Source of the DNA: Aspidapion aeneum
Taxonomy: Eukaryota > Arthropoda > Insecta > Coleoptera > Brentidae
DNA length: 64,000 nucleotides
Reading direction: 5' to 3'
Assembly: GCA_963576565.1 (NCBI GenBank)
Contig: CAUYVT010000068.1
Location: 615,501-679,500 of the forward strand
Shown here in pieces: positions 1 to 10,500 of the stretch (position 1 is its first letter; each line of letters opens with the position of its first letter). The notes beneath the pieces were generated by a model that worked only from the letters and a program-made list of their open reading frames with translations, was not told where the DNA came from and made no database searches. A program made the position numbers and the translations under genes.

Positions 1-1442
1 TCAAGGCTCTTCGACTCGTCTTTCTGTACACAAATTAAGGGTATTTTATAGAGCTAGGTTTGGAGGTTATATAGTGTCCAGAAAGTTACCTGATATAGGA
101 GGCATTCCATCGAATTACTGTGGACACTGTGCACATCGTATTATTTGGGCATCGTAATTGGAACTTGAGATCATAGGTTTCGGGAAAAATCACATTAAAA
201 CTTTTGATTGTTTTGTTTATCTGTACAATTTCGTAATTTTCTTTGACGTTCATGAAAATAAACAGCTGTTCTGGTTCTTAGGTGAACATTTCATTCGCTT
301 ATGTTTATTTTCGAGGATATTAGGACAATAATTTCTCTTCCGAACCTCATATCCTTCACGGATTAGCTAGTTTTTATAGCACGAAAACATCTTTAGGTCC
401 ACGGTTTGACCAGGAACAACCGAGGCTTCGCCCCCTTTGATATCTTTATCAATTTGGTAAGGAGAAGATAAAATAAATACGAGTTATGCACTTTTGTAAA
501 TGGGAGATAAACGAAGGATAAAAACCAAGACTAAAAGAATAAACGAAATCGTGTGAGTTAACATCTGGACAGTCTTGTGCCGAGTTTAAGCAGTAGTTCA
601 GTATGTATTTTTAGGTTCAAGTTCAGAAACAACTTTATTAATGTAGAAATGTTTTACAAAAATGGCGCCAAACCATATGAATCTTAGAGAAAACATATAT
701 AAAGAGCAAAGGAAACTTTTGACTAAAACTGTAACTAAAATACAACTAAATTCTACACTTAGTATAGCTTTACTCATATGGGAATTGGTTGAGTGTTCGA
801 ATATTCCTGGGTTTGATGCATGCTCTGATCTCCAGTAATTGATTTTACAGTTGATGGTTTCAATGCTGAGCTTCTTACAGTCCTGCTGGTTATTTTCCTC
901 CTACTTGCTATGTCGGCAGGGGTCCGGTAGGCAAATGTTCGGTCTATGTATGGAGGGTGTCTCGATGTCCTTGTTATAAAAATTTCAACCATGGAAATAG
1001 ATCCGGCAACACCTCAATGTGCGTTTTACGTATTTTCAATATCCCCTTGGTCGATGCTGCCCCCTGTAGACCAGTACGGAAGTATTAATGTATTTCCTCA
1101 TTGGTTAGTTTGAAAACCGCGGGTTTTTTTCCTCCAGTCTCGCAAACCGGAGTTAGTGATTTTTCGGTGAGAGCGTTTTTTTTATAAATAGGTTTGTATC
1201 CTTATTTGAATTTAACCGGGAAAATTAGGTTGGTACTGTCCCCACCAGATTTACGAAACGATTTCCGGCAACTTCATTTTTTTGTATTCTCGACAGTGTC
1301 TTGTCTCTTTCTGTACACATGCCATTGTTTTTGTAGTTATTGGCACTTATTGGCACTGCAGTAGTTTCGGATTATACCAAAGACGGTTTACTGTGAGCCG
1401 TCGTTGTTTAGGCGAATCTAAGTGACGCTCACACCCTCTGAG
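1..1442. other. No recognised gene; AT-rich flank
   Basis: I see no known gene here. A minus-strand frame at 774-992 (72 residues from an ATG, rich in R, S and T) has coding-like composition, and just upstream on that strand another frame reads openly (about 1075-980) before a stop. This could be a decayed, frameshifted transposon protein, but I do not recognise it. Confidence 0.4.
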
Positions 1443-1990
1443 AGGGATTTAAGGCGGCCTACGCCATTTCCACGGGAAATAAGAGCGGTAAGTTCAATTT
1501 TTTTTATTTTTTTTTTGAATTCTTTAAGACAATATTTGCCTCCCTAATTGTAATTGTTTTTCGTGTGAAATGTAATTTTACTACAGCAGACGTGTGGAAT
1601 TTTTGGAGTTTTTTTTAATATTTTTTTTTAACCACGTTTTGGATAAAAACTATATATTGTTTTTTCCTTTGGTTACAGCCCGTCCATTCCATCGACGGGA
1701 CAGTTTTGCTGATGGAACGAGGTTCGAGCCAGTTGTAACCCTGGGAAAGGTACGTTAGGATTATTTTAGTTCATCTGTTTAAATCTACTTTATTTTATTG
1801 AGTCGACATGGGGTTCTCGATTTAAGTTACTCGGCGTAGGGGAACTTCGTGCAAAATAGACGAATTCCAGGAAACTTAAACATTTCATTTTCCACAGGGT
1901 TTTATGCTCGGGGCAAGTATCCATCAACACTCGAGACCATGTGCTGCCCTAGCGCGATGTGCTAAGCAGGCACTAGGCACAGTAAACTAA
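1443..1990 (+). CDS. Possible three-exon small reading frame (unrecognised)
   Basis: Three GC-richer blocks are separated by two gaps with canonical intron ends. Block 1 ends at 1487 and is followed by GTAAGT. Block 2 is 1679-1749, preceded by a T-rich tract and CAG and followed by GTACGT. Block 3 starts at 1898 after CAG and runs to a TAA at 1988-1990. One frame stays open through all three blocks: block 1 contributes 15 codons, block 2 exactly fills 24 codons with the leftover base, and block 3 adds 30 codons. The other two frames of block 2 contain stops. The gaps are 191 and 148 bp, a normal size for insect introns. No ATG was found before the first block, since a TGA at 1439-1441 closes it, so an upstream exon would be needed or this is spliced non-coding RNA. 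No family was recognised; frame preservation could still be chance. Confidence 0.3.
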
Positions 1991-2288
1991 CTACGCACGA
2001 AAATGGATCGAAGTAAATACACCAACACAGCGCACATAGTTGCGCCACAAATTAACAATAATAAAAATATTTGCGCCGCAAATTTACTGATCTTGACGCG
2101 GCTTTGCGAATTATCATTTACGTATCAAAAAGTGTTCGCACGATACATAGCAACCGTGGATTTAAGGGGGGGGGGGGGGCAGGTAGAAATTACCCCCCCC
2201 TAGAAATGTTGTTTATCTGGGCGCACGGTAGTGCTCCGCCAAGTTCGCACGGAAACTGCTGTACCATCTTTTCTTAAAATATTTTAGC

Positions 2289-3058
2289 CGAGGGGTCATC
2301 AGCTTTCAACAGTCCTGTACAAATTTCACAACATGACCCGACAGTACCACGACAGGACCCAACAGTACTCGACAGTACACGACAGTACCCAACAGTACTC
2401 GACAGTACACGACAGTACCCAACAGTACTCGACAGTACCACGACAGGACACAACAGTACTCGACAGTACACGACAGTACCCAACAGTACTCGACAGTACA
2501 CGACAGTACCCAACAGTACTCGACAGTACACGACAGGACCCAACAGTACTCGACAGTACACGACAGGACCCAACAGTAGTCGACAGTACGCGATAGGACC
2601 CAACAGTACACGACAGTACTCGACACTACCCCCCAACACCAACCAGTGGCGTAGATGCGAAAAGACCTGATGACCTTTTTTTTTTTTGGTCGCAAGTTTT
2701 TTGAGCGCGCGCTTTGTCCCTGCCGGCCTTCCCCAAACATGATGACCTTTTTTTTTTTTTTGCTCGCATGTTTTTTGAAGGGCGCGCTTTGTACCTCGTA
2801 ACAGGACCCAACAGTACTCGACAGTACACGACCGTACCCAACAGTACACGACAGGACCCAACAGTACTCGAGAGTACACGACAGTACCCAACAGTACTCG
2901 ACAGGACCCAACAGTACTCGACAGTACTCGACAGTACACGACAGTACCCAACAGTACTCGACAGTACCCAACAGTACTCAACAGGACCCAACAGTACACG
3001 TCAGGACCCAAGTCCTGTTGGACGCTGTACAAAATTTTAGGGTGCCGATGACCCCTCG
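2289..3058. mobile_element. hAT-like TIR element carrying a minisatellite
   Basis: The ends are inverted repeats beginning CGAGGGGTCATC (left 2289, right 3058 on the opposite strand), with looser similarity continuing about 35 bp. They are flanked by an exact 8-bp direct repeat ATTTTAGC (2281-2288 and 3059-3066). An 8-bp duplication with short inverted ends is typical of hAT-like DNA transposons. No transposase frame is visible, so this is non-autonomous. The interior is a decamer minisatellite interrupted at 2637-2802 by unique sequence with two GATGACC-poly(T) modules. The element sits exactly at the left edge of the dispersed repeat that starts at 3059. Confidence 0.8.
2332..3012 (+). repeat. 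Decamer minisatellite
   Basis: Tandem 10-bp variants of the form ACAGTACTCG, ACAGTACACG and ACAGTACCCA are arranged mostly as a 30-bp higher-order unit, in two blocks (about 2332-2636 and 2803-3012). Long open frames on both strands here (Val/Leu/Tyr/Cys-rich on the minus strand) are by-products of the repeat and not genes. Confidence 0.9.
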
Positions 3059-3860
3059 ATTTTAGCCCATATTTGACCTTTTTAAAACCCTACAACGGAA
3101 TGAGCAACCAAACTTAAACTTTGCACAGTCGTAGATCTTCGTACAGTTAACAACCCCTCCAAGTTGCATGGACTTCCATAAAGTAGTAAAGTAGTTACGC
3201 AATTTCAAAACACGTCAAAATTGCTACTCACTTACTCATGTATAGATCATCAAAATTATATGATAGACTGATAGAAATTATCACCGAATCCCTTAAAAAA
3301 ATCAAAAAACCTCAACGTTCTAATTTACTACTCTCCCATATACATGTAAATTATGTAAAATTAACATAGCCAACTTGATAGGACTTATGATAAAACTATG
3401 GAAAAAAATTTTAAAACCCAAAAGTTTTAGTTTACTTCCCGCCCCTAAACATGTAAATTTATGTAAAACTAACATTGCCCACTTTCAGACCCGCTAGAGA
3501 GCTGAGCTTTGTAAAAAAAAGTTCGCAAAAATAGTATTACGTAAAAAGAATTGAGATACAACTAAAGCCAAGTCCTCCAATACAAATTTCAAAATGAAAG
3601 GTTCTTACTAGTTTGGAAATGTTTTTCTAAACTTGGCTATTACGGCTGCAAATGACTCTTAGGCACAGTGCTAAACTGAACTTAAAGAAGTTTGGCTGTA
3701 ATAGCAAAGTTTAAAGAAACATTTCCAAACTAGTAAAAACCTTTTATTTTGTATTGGAGAACTTGGCTATACTTTTATCTCAATTCTTTTTACGTAATAC
3801 TTGGCTTTTTTTGCATGAAATGTTTTTGTTATGATAGACTTTTATTTAATAAATATAGGT
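3059..3860 (+). repeat. Dispersed repeat ending in a long hairpin (copy A)
   Basis: This region is clearly homologous to 59421-60480 in the same orientation, from the CCCATATTTGACC block onward, including matching interior blocks such as TGCTACTCAC and TAGATCAT. Its right part, 3536-3798, is an inverted repeat with arms of about 115 bp starting ATTACGTAAAAAGAATTGAG. No coding frame was recognised. It behaves like a non-autonomous mobile family. Confidence 0.7.
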
Positions 3861-4710
3861 CTAACCGCATAATTACCCCGTAGAAAAAAAATACATAAAT
3901 AGTGTGTCCATCGACCATTATTTCTATGTTTTAAGTATTTAAAATGAAATTACCCTTAATCTTGTAACCTCAAGTCGAGCATTGTTGTTGAAAACGGAAA
4001 AGTGCGGCTAAGGCTTTTGATCTTTCTTAAGAAAGAACAGCCAGTGAAAAAATAAAAATAAAAGATGGATGCATAATAGATGTAGCATGGGCACATCCAA
4101 AGGGTGCTTAAGGTGAGGTGGCCAAAAAATAAAATAAGACCTTTAAATTAAAATAAACATGAACCATCTTTCCTAAAATTACCACAAATAAAAATTTACT
4201 GAAATTCACTATTGATTGAAAAAAGCGATTTTTTTTTGGTATAACACTTGTAAATTTTATTTTTGAGTTGCGCTGTACTAATTTAGTAGGTATATGGGTA
4301 AAACTACTGACTTGATTGAGAAACTACTTTCCCATTCAAAAGGCGGATTCAGTTTTATCCAAAATAAGTTTTGAATACCAAGAGGATTGGTGTATATTTA
4401 AAGCTTTTTCTGTTTAATGAACTATTTTTCTAGTAATTGATACACAAATACAATTATAATTTCACTAAACTGATTTTAAATAAATGGCGGATCTGATATT
4501 TCCTAGCTAGCTATATCTCAGAAACTAAAGCTCCGACAAAGTTTTTGTTTATAACAGAAATTATTGAGCAGAAAATAATCTGCTATATTTCAAAAAACGC
4601 ATATTAATGCCTCCGTTAAATAGTTAACATTTTTCTAACTGTCAAAAAATTAGCATTAATGGGTTTTGACCAAAATCTAATCCACTCGTTAGAGTGTCGA
4701 ACACTATTTG
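3861..4710. other. No gene seen
   Basis: AT-rich, with no coding frame or defined repeat structure. A short block near 4088 (GGGCACATCCAAAGGGTG) resembles a decayed MITE end. Confidence 0.5.
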
Positions 4711-5104
4711 AAGAGTATAACTTCTAAAGGGTCTAAGTGCCATATATTCAAAAATCTAGATGTTGGTTAAGTGCCAACCCCAATGCATCTGAAAAGGGTC
4801 TATATGCATTGTAAACTACAGAGGCTTTTGCGATGCGCCGAAAGATGGCTCCACGTGTAAGTGCTACATCATGTTTAAAAGTGTTTTTGTTGATTTTCTC
4901 AACTTTAGGATTTTGGCACTTAGTGAACGTAACGCAAAAATTCAGAATTTTTGACCCTCCCTCCCCCGGTCGTAACGCATTTTCGAGAAAAAACACATTA
5001 AAGAAACATTGAGTGTAACGCGAGGCTAAACCCCCCCCCCTCCCCCCCTAAAGCGTTACGTAATTTAAGGACAGGCCCTTAGACCTTTTAGAAGTTATAC
5101 TCTT
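4711..5104. mobile_element. Foldback MITE, about 394 bp
   Basis: The ends form an inverted repeat of about 30 bp (left AAGAGTATAACTTCTAAA; right is its complement at about 5075-5104). Inside are the blocks GTAACGC, a C-rich stretch and GCGTTACGTAATTTAAGG. Similar blocks recur at about 15150-15250, 21468-21600 and 36167-36325, as a dispersed family seen widely in arthropods. Confidence 0.6.
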
Positions 5105-5881
5105 TATTTTACCCGCCAATCGGTTCACCTGTTTAATAGCTATCGTGTTACGGACAAAAATACAAATACAGACATCACGACGATATTGCTAAGGTAGGTC
5201 AAATTACACCCAAATAACACATTTTCGGCGTTACCTCAAAAAAATATTGTCGAAAATAATACCTTCTCTAGCCATTGCTGTGCGGGCTAGGAAGGTAATC
5301 ATCGACTTATTTACTAGTTTCGACAGATGTTGTGTGAGAAATTCCGATATAGAGTAATAAAAGTCGGTTTTCATTAATATTTTGTGTTAAACTTTTTCTA
5401 TAATTTAGTTTTTTAAATAATTTATTCTAATAAATTCTGTACAAAAACGACAGACTTGTATAAAAACTTAAATTTAATAAGAAGTTTTTGTTTCTCTCAT
5501 ATTTTTCTGAAGGAAGGTCAAAGCTTAAGTTTACGGGGGTCCAAGAACTAATGGACACCTTATAAGTGTTTACCGATAACTGTTTCGTCCTTATGGGACT
5601 TCTCAGAACAGTGCTTGGTCAATGTGACACCATTACGAAGTTATCAGACCGTTTTGTCTCTCATTCTAGGTCTATAATGAGAAAACCCTCGCAAGAAGCG
5701 CCACATACCGAGATACGAGAGAAACTAGAAAAATAGCAGGCGAGTATAAACTGCTATAATATCGATTGATGAAAATATCGACTGCAAAGAAAAAGAAACA
5801 ATCCGTGACCTACGACAGCACTTTTGCCTTTCAGGCCAGATCAACGCTCTTGGCGTTTTTACCCACCTTCAGAAGTGAGTG
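5105..5881. other. No gene seen
   Basis: No supported gene, RNA or defined repeat. Contains ordinary AT-rich sequence with a slightly GC-richer part at 5640-5880 that gives no recognisable protein. Confidence 0.5.
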
Positions 5882-5937
5882 CAGTGGCGGATCCAGGATT
5901 TCCAGGGGGGAGGGGCCAAAGTGGCAGCAAACATCAA

Positions 5938-6112
5938 CATATTAGCTCACACATATACTATACTATAGTAGTGTGAGCTATGGTGATCCTAATTTTTTCG
6001 AGAAAAAAAAAGTTGCTCCGATTTCAAAATTTTTTATATATCTTTGCGTTTCAGATGATTTTGAAACTTTTTTGTTGCGCCGTCTGTCTGTCTGTCTGTC
6101 TGTCTGTCTGTA

Positions 6113-6155
<43 letters not shown>

Positions 6156-6687
6156 ATGTCTGTAACGACCAACGCGCATAACTCAAAAACCGCTTGGCCG
6201 ATTTTAATGAAATTTAGTACCTAGGCTGGGTCATGGCTCGAGATGGTCCCATTTAAAAATTAACGAAATCCACCAAAACAAACCAAATAAAAGGGTGGGG
6301 GTAGATTTCAAAAATTAGAGTTTATGTGAAAATATGGCGTGTGTGATATCAAACGAAAGGTAATTGAGTCTGCAGTTAAACAAAATACATTTGAAATTAT
6401 TTAAAAAAAAAGGGTGGGGGTTTAAAAATTAGAGTTTAAGTGAAAATATGGCGTGTGTGATATCAAACGAAAGGTAATTAAGTCCGGAGTTTAACAAAAT
6501 ACATTTTAGTTTTGTGTTCTTTTTAAGGGTGGGGGTAGATTTCAAAAATTTGAGTTTAAGTCAAAACATGGCTTGTGTGGTATCAAACAAAAGGTAATTT
6601 AGTCTGGAGTTGAATAAATTATATTTCAGTTTTTAGTTATATTAGCTCACACGTACACTATAACTATAGTACCTAGTGTGAGCTTAG
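5938..6687 (+). mobile_element. (TCTG)n element bounded by hairpins, nested in a MITE
   Basis: Each end carries a palindrome with arms AGCTCACAC and GTGTGAGCT (5944-5980 and 6644-6684), present as a direct repeat of about 45 bp. Between them lie a TCTG microsatellite, a non-repetitive stretch, and three tandem copies of a unit of about 115 bp beginning AAGGGTGGGGG (about 6289, 6408, 6523). No coding frame. Its boundaries are confirmed by the interrupted homology of the surrounding MITE. Class unknown; a Helitron-like or other non-TIR mechanism is possible. Confidence 0.65.
6081..6162 (+). repeat. (TCTG)n microsatellite
   Basis: About 20 uninterrupted or lightly interrupted TCTG units. Repeated Cys/Leu/Ser/Val frames over it are artefacts. 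Confidence 0.95.
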
Positions 6688-6868
6688 GGGCCCATATATT
6701 GACAGAGTATTTTTTATTAGCAGTTCTTGATAGATCTGAGGTGTGAAATTCAGTATGTAAAGGAAGTATATTTTTTTGAAAATTAAGTAGAATTTGTGAC
6801 AAATCTTAAATAAGTGATACTGCTAAACTAAAAAATAAGTTATATGTCTGGGTGGGGGGGGGCGGGCC

Positions 6869-6984
6869 CCTCTTCATCTTTGAGACAACTTTTTTCAACT
6901 TTTTTTCGTTGGCCTATGCTATTTATTATGGTAAGCAGCTGCTAGCTGTCAAAAAGTTATCTCAAAAATTATGATATGGAGATT
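6869..6984. mobile_element. Short inverted-repeat MITE, about 115 bp
   Basis: Ends are inverted (left TGAGACAACTTTT, right AAAAGTTATCTCA). The reverse complement matches the insertion at 41625-41744 across its whole length, including TTGGCCTATGC in the middle. It abuts the truncated end of the preceding MITE. Confidence 0.65.
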
Positions 6985-7554
6985 ATTTTATCGTTTGTGA
7001 AAACTGGTTAAGTGAGAAATTATGCACGTGCCCTAAAACTGCTAAATACATCCCACAATCATAAATTAAAAGAAAAACAGTATTTTTAAATCATATTATA
7101 TCGGGACCCTCAGAAACTATAATTAGGTTTTAATAATTTTAAATTTAATTTATTTCTAAAATGACGCTGATTAAATATCAAAACTTATCAATAACAACTA
7201 AAGTTGAAAAACAAATCAGTCGGATAAAATTGAATGAAAACCAATTTTTCCGTTAGATTATTTTAGAATTAGTTTGTCCCGCCCGCATTCATATTCAATT
7301 AAAATAAAATAAATAATATATTTGTCAGTTTTCATTTTCTAGCTTCTCTTGAAGTGGAATCTTGTCGAAAAAGTTGGCAATATTCATAACAATTTAGATT
7401 TTGTATGCAGCTGCTTTAAAAGTTTTTTAAAAGAACATCTAGAGATTCAAATGGTTAAACCAAACCCATGACAAACTAACTCGCTGGTACTTGCATGAAA
7501 TTCAACAAATCCAGCTTATACAAAGTTTTTAAGTGACATCAGACATACCTTATA
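6985..7554. other. No gene seen
   Basis: AT-rich sequence with no supported feature. Confidence 0.5.
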
Positions 7555-8098
7555 CTTGTGTTTTTCTACACAGAAAAGTGGGAATTTTAAAATTATTTAT
7601 TAATATGTTTTACAGGAATCCAATGTTTTAAAAATTAATATAAAAATATAGTACCTCCCAGAAAAAAAAAATATTTTAAAAATTAATATAAATATATTAC
7701 CAGATAAATTACTGGATGTTTTCTAATAGTCATTGATAAAAATTTACAACGTGATTTCTTGCATTATTTTAAGATTTTGACAATTTTTTAACAAAACGCT
7801 ATAGAGGGGTTGAAATTAAAATTAGTTTTTGGGTTTTTCATAAATACCTTTTGGAGTTTTTGAGATATTTAACTCAAACGTTACACCCTTTTCCATAGAG
7901 GTTACATGATTAAACAAACCAACTGATTGCGAAAATTTACAAAATTATATTTTTACAGTGGTCATGCCGTTTCATCACCGATTGAGAATTAAAATGCAAG
8001 GTTTCAGAAATGTTAATTTTAATAAAGAATATTTTTTGTAACTTTTTTTTCTACACCAAAAAATTAGAATTTTAAATTTTTTATTATATCATATGTAC
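7555..8098 (+). repeat. Tandem array, first unit and start of the second
   Basis: A unit of about 485 bp (7555-8037) contains TATAGTACCTCCCAGAAAA, a GTTTTTGAGATATTTA block and a GTGGTCATGCC block. The next unit begins near 8038 and is interrupted at about 8098 by the Penelope-like element. It resumes at about 10501. Confidence 0.7.
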
Positions 8099-8130
8099 AA
8101 ATTGTGAAAGGCTTTCGCGGCCATCGTCCA

Positions 8131-8246
8131 ATAGTGGGTGTGCTGCTTTCGGGCTGTTCGGCCGTCGTCGTTGGAAATTCGTTCTCGAAGTTTCGCCATC
8201 TCGAGTGGATGGCATCTTCAGGAGATGTTGACTGTTTGTCGGCTTC
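8131..8246 (-). repeat. Left inverted repeat of the Penelope-like element
   Basis: Reverse complement of 10373-10488, with only a few differences, for example around the GTTCTCGAAG block. Confidence 0.9.
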
Positions 8247-8256
8247 CTACAGATCC

Positions 8257-10290
8257 ATGGAAAAAAAACACCACAGAAGTACGGAGAGGCAGAAAACCAA
8301 ATACCAGAGACTAACTGACGACAACAATAAACGGGATAACCAGCAGCCCATCCTTGATTCTACAAAAACTGTCATCAACCTATCGGACCGCCCGCTTTCT
8401 CAAAATGAAGTCTCAGTACTCTCTAAGGGGGGGAACTTTGCTGTTGCACCTAGGGAGGTTCCCAAGGAGGAAATAATTGCCAACTTAGAATCTGCTATTA
8501 GAAAGTTGCCCGAAGATCAGGCAGAAGAAATACGCACGGAGTGTTCACAGATTTTGCGAAAAGCCAAACCACCAAAACGCAACATTACAAGGATGGAAGG
8601 AAAAGCCATTAAGGATCTCAACAAGGATGAAAACATTCTGATACTGCCTGCCGACAAAGGAAACGCCACTGTAGTATTGAACAGGGATGACTACAACAGA
8701 AAGATGGTCGATCTTTTAGAACCCTCAACATACAAGAAGCTAAAAAGAGATCCTACACAACCCGCAATTAAAAAAGTGAATCACTTAATTAAGATTTCTT
8801 CATTGGAGAACCCAGTCAAGAAGATGCTATGCCAAAGTGAAGCCCTGACTCCGAGATTGTATGGACTACCAAAAATCCACAAAAACGATGTGCCTCTTCG
8901 TCCCATTGTCAGTACTATAGGCTCACCAACATACAAACTTGCGAAACATCTTGCTTCCCTCTTGCAATCCCACATCGGACTAACGGATTCGTATGTAAGA
9001 GACTCCACCCACTTTATTGAGAAGATCAAAAACATCGCCATGGACGAGAAAGACATCTTAGTTAGCTTTGATGTTGTGTCTTTGTTCACGAAGGTACCTT
9101 TGGCCGAGGCAATGAGGGAAGTGGAACACATTTTTCCGAAGGATATCACCGACCTGTTTAAAATCTGCCTAACGACATCATATTTCACCTTCAATGAACA
9201 AATTTATGAACAGATCGATGGAGTATCAATGGGTAGCCCTTTATCGCCAGTGATTGCGAACTTTTTCATGGAGAAACTAGAAGAGAAGGCGTTGAATAAT
9301 GCCCCTCATAAACCCAAAATCTGGTTTCGATATGTAGATGACACTTTTGTCGTTTGGCCTTATGGTAGAGACAGCCTTAATGAATTTCTCAACCACATTA
9401 ACAGCATACACCCCAGTATACAATTTACAATGGAAACAGAGAACAACAGAGAATTAGCATTCCTTGACGTACTAGTAACGAGGAAAGAGGGACGACTAGG
9501 ACATACCGTATACAGAAAACCTACTCACACAGACCGCTACCTAAACAACATATCTAACCACCACCCATGCTAACGAAAAGGGGTAATAAGAACATTGGTA
9601 GAGAGGGCGAAAAGAATCTGCGAACCAGAACATCTAGACAAAGAATTAAACCATCTTAAAAACGCCTTCGTAGCAAATGGATACACTCAAAGCGACATAG
9701 ATAAATGTATACGACCAAAGCCGAGCACTAGAAGTAACAGTAGCGGTGGACTGAGCAGCCGCGAAGTTACTTCAAGAGCATTTCTGCCCTACATCCCTAG
9801 AGTGACAGATAGGATCGGACGTATTCTGGAAAAACACAACATAAAAACGATCTTCAAGCCATCTAAGAAGATCGAGAACCACCTCAGATCTGCGAAGGAT
9901 ATAAGGAACCCACTAAGTTCTTCGGGGGTATACCGCATTCCCTGTACCTGTGGAAGTGTCTACATCGGAACAACCAAACGGTCCGTAAACACAAGAATCA
10001 AAGAACACAAAGCCAACTGTCGACTCGGACATACGGAAAAATCCGCAGTTGCAGACCACACACTAAACAATGAAGACCACTGAATAAAATTCGAAGACAC
10101 ACAAGTTCTCTGCGCCTCCTCTTCATACTATCCAAGACTCTATAGAGAAGCAATCGAAATTCATAAACACCAGCAGAACTTCAACAGATCTGAAGAAACT
10201 CTTAAAATTAACAGAACATGGGTACCGGTTCTTAAAAACACTAAACGGCTCGCTTACAATAACAAAACTGAATCAAGGGAATGTGACTAA
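8257..10290 (+). pseudogene. Penelope-like reverse transcriptase with GIY-YIG endonuclease, two nonsense codons
   Basis: Such proteins copy the element RNA into nicked chromosomal DNA: the RT polymerises and the GIY-YIG domain nicks. One frame runs from upstream of an ATG at 8257 to a TAA at 10288-10290, with only two in-frame stops. TAA at 9571-9573 looks like a CAA change, and TGA at 10081-10083 probably replaces TGG. Visible RT motifs are LRPIVSTIGSP, the palm block VSFDVVSLFTKVP, GVSMGSPLSPVIANFFME, the catalytic YVDDT (9331-9345) and FLDVLVTR. The GIY-YIG block is GVYRIPCTCGSVYIGTTKRS near 9925-9990, followed by RIKEHK. The GTG at 8104 that would extend the frame lies outside the element's unique part and the intervening codons run through the inverted repeat, so I start at the first ATG after the repeat. 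Apart from the two stops the frame is well kept, suggesting fairly recent death. Confidence 0.88.
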
Positions 10291-10372
10291 TCACCGACCA
10301 GCTCTGATATACGCCCCGCCTACCATAGCGTATATAACCTGCGCCCGCGACAGACTACCCACCAGTCTTCGA

Positions 10373-10488
10373 GAAGCCGACAAACAGTCAACATCTCCTG
10401 AAGATGCCATCCACTCGAGATGGCGAAAGGTCGAGAACGAATTTCCAACGACGACGGCCGAACAGCCCGAAAGCAGCACACCCACTAT
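10373..10488 (+). repeat. Right inverted repeat of the Penelope-like element
   Basis: 116 bp matching 8131-8246 in reverse. It contains the hammerhead-like core at 10396-10445. Confidence 0.9.
10396..10445 (+). ncRNA. Hammerhead-ribozyme-like motif (degenerate)
   Basis: CTGAAGA at 10398-10404 is followed by a hairpin with a perfect 6-bp stem (GCCATC at 10406-10411, GATGGC at 10419-10424) and directly by GAAA. This is the order CUGANGA, stem II, GAAA of a hammerhead core. In the left repeat (read on the minus strand) the following segment can also form a short stem (TTCG/CGAA), as in stem III. Against it: one extra base before stem II, and no convincing stem I. Hammerhead motifs are known in Penelope-like elements. 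Confidence 0.4.
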
Positions 10489-10500
10489 ATCATACAGCAA

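Larger units (their letters stand above)
5882..6868 (-). mobile_element. hAT-like MITE (CAGTGGCGGATCC family), split by another insertion
   Basis: The left end is CAGTGGCGGATCC at 5882. The pieces 5882-5937 and about 6695-6868 match, in reverse orientation and in the correct order, the complete copy at 56173-56439. The right terminus is missing. The gap of about 750 bp between the two pieces is occupied by the element at 5938-6687. Confidence 0.75.
8099..10500 (+). mobile_element. Penelope-like retroelement
   Basis: Encodes a Penelope-type RT followed by a GIY-YIG endonuclease. It is flanked by near-identical inverted repeats of 116 bp (8131-8246 and 10373-10488), as often found for Penelope-like elements, where an inverted partial copy supplies the left repeat. 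The insertion lies within the second unit of a tandem array, whose halves resume on each side. The N-terminus upstream of the RT seems short, so the element is probably 5'-truncated. Confidence 0.85.

Noticed and set aside
2274..3040. Long open frames over the minisatellite on both strands
   Set aside because: Low-complexity translation of the decamer repeat; frames exist on both strands and follow the repeat, not a gene.
6081..6162. Cys/Ser/Val/Leu and Gln/Thr/Asp/Arg repeat proteins
   Set aside because: Direct translation of the TCTG microsatellite.
8781..9194. Minus-strand 137-residue frame
   Set aside because: Antisense shadow of the Penelope-like RT.
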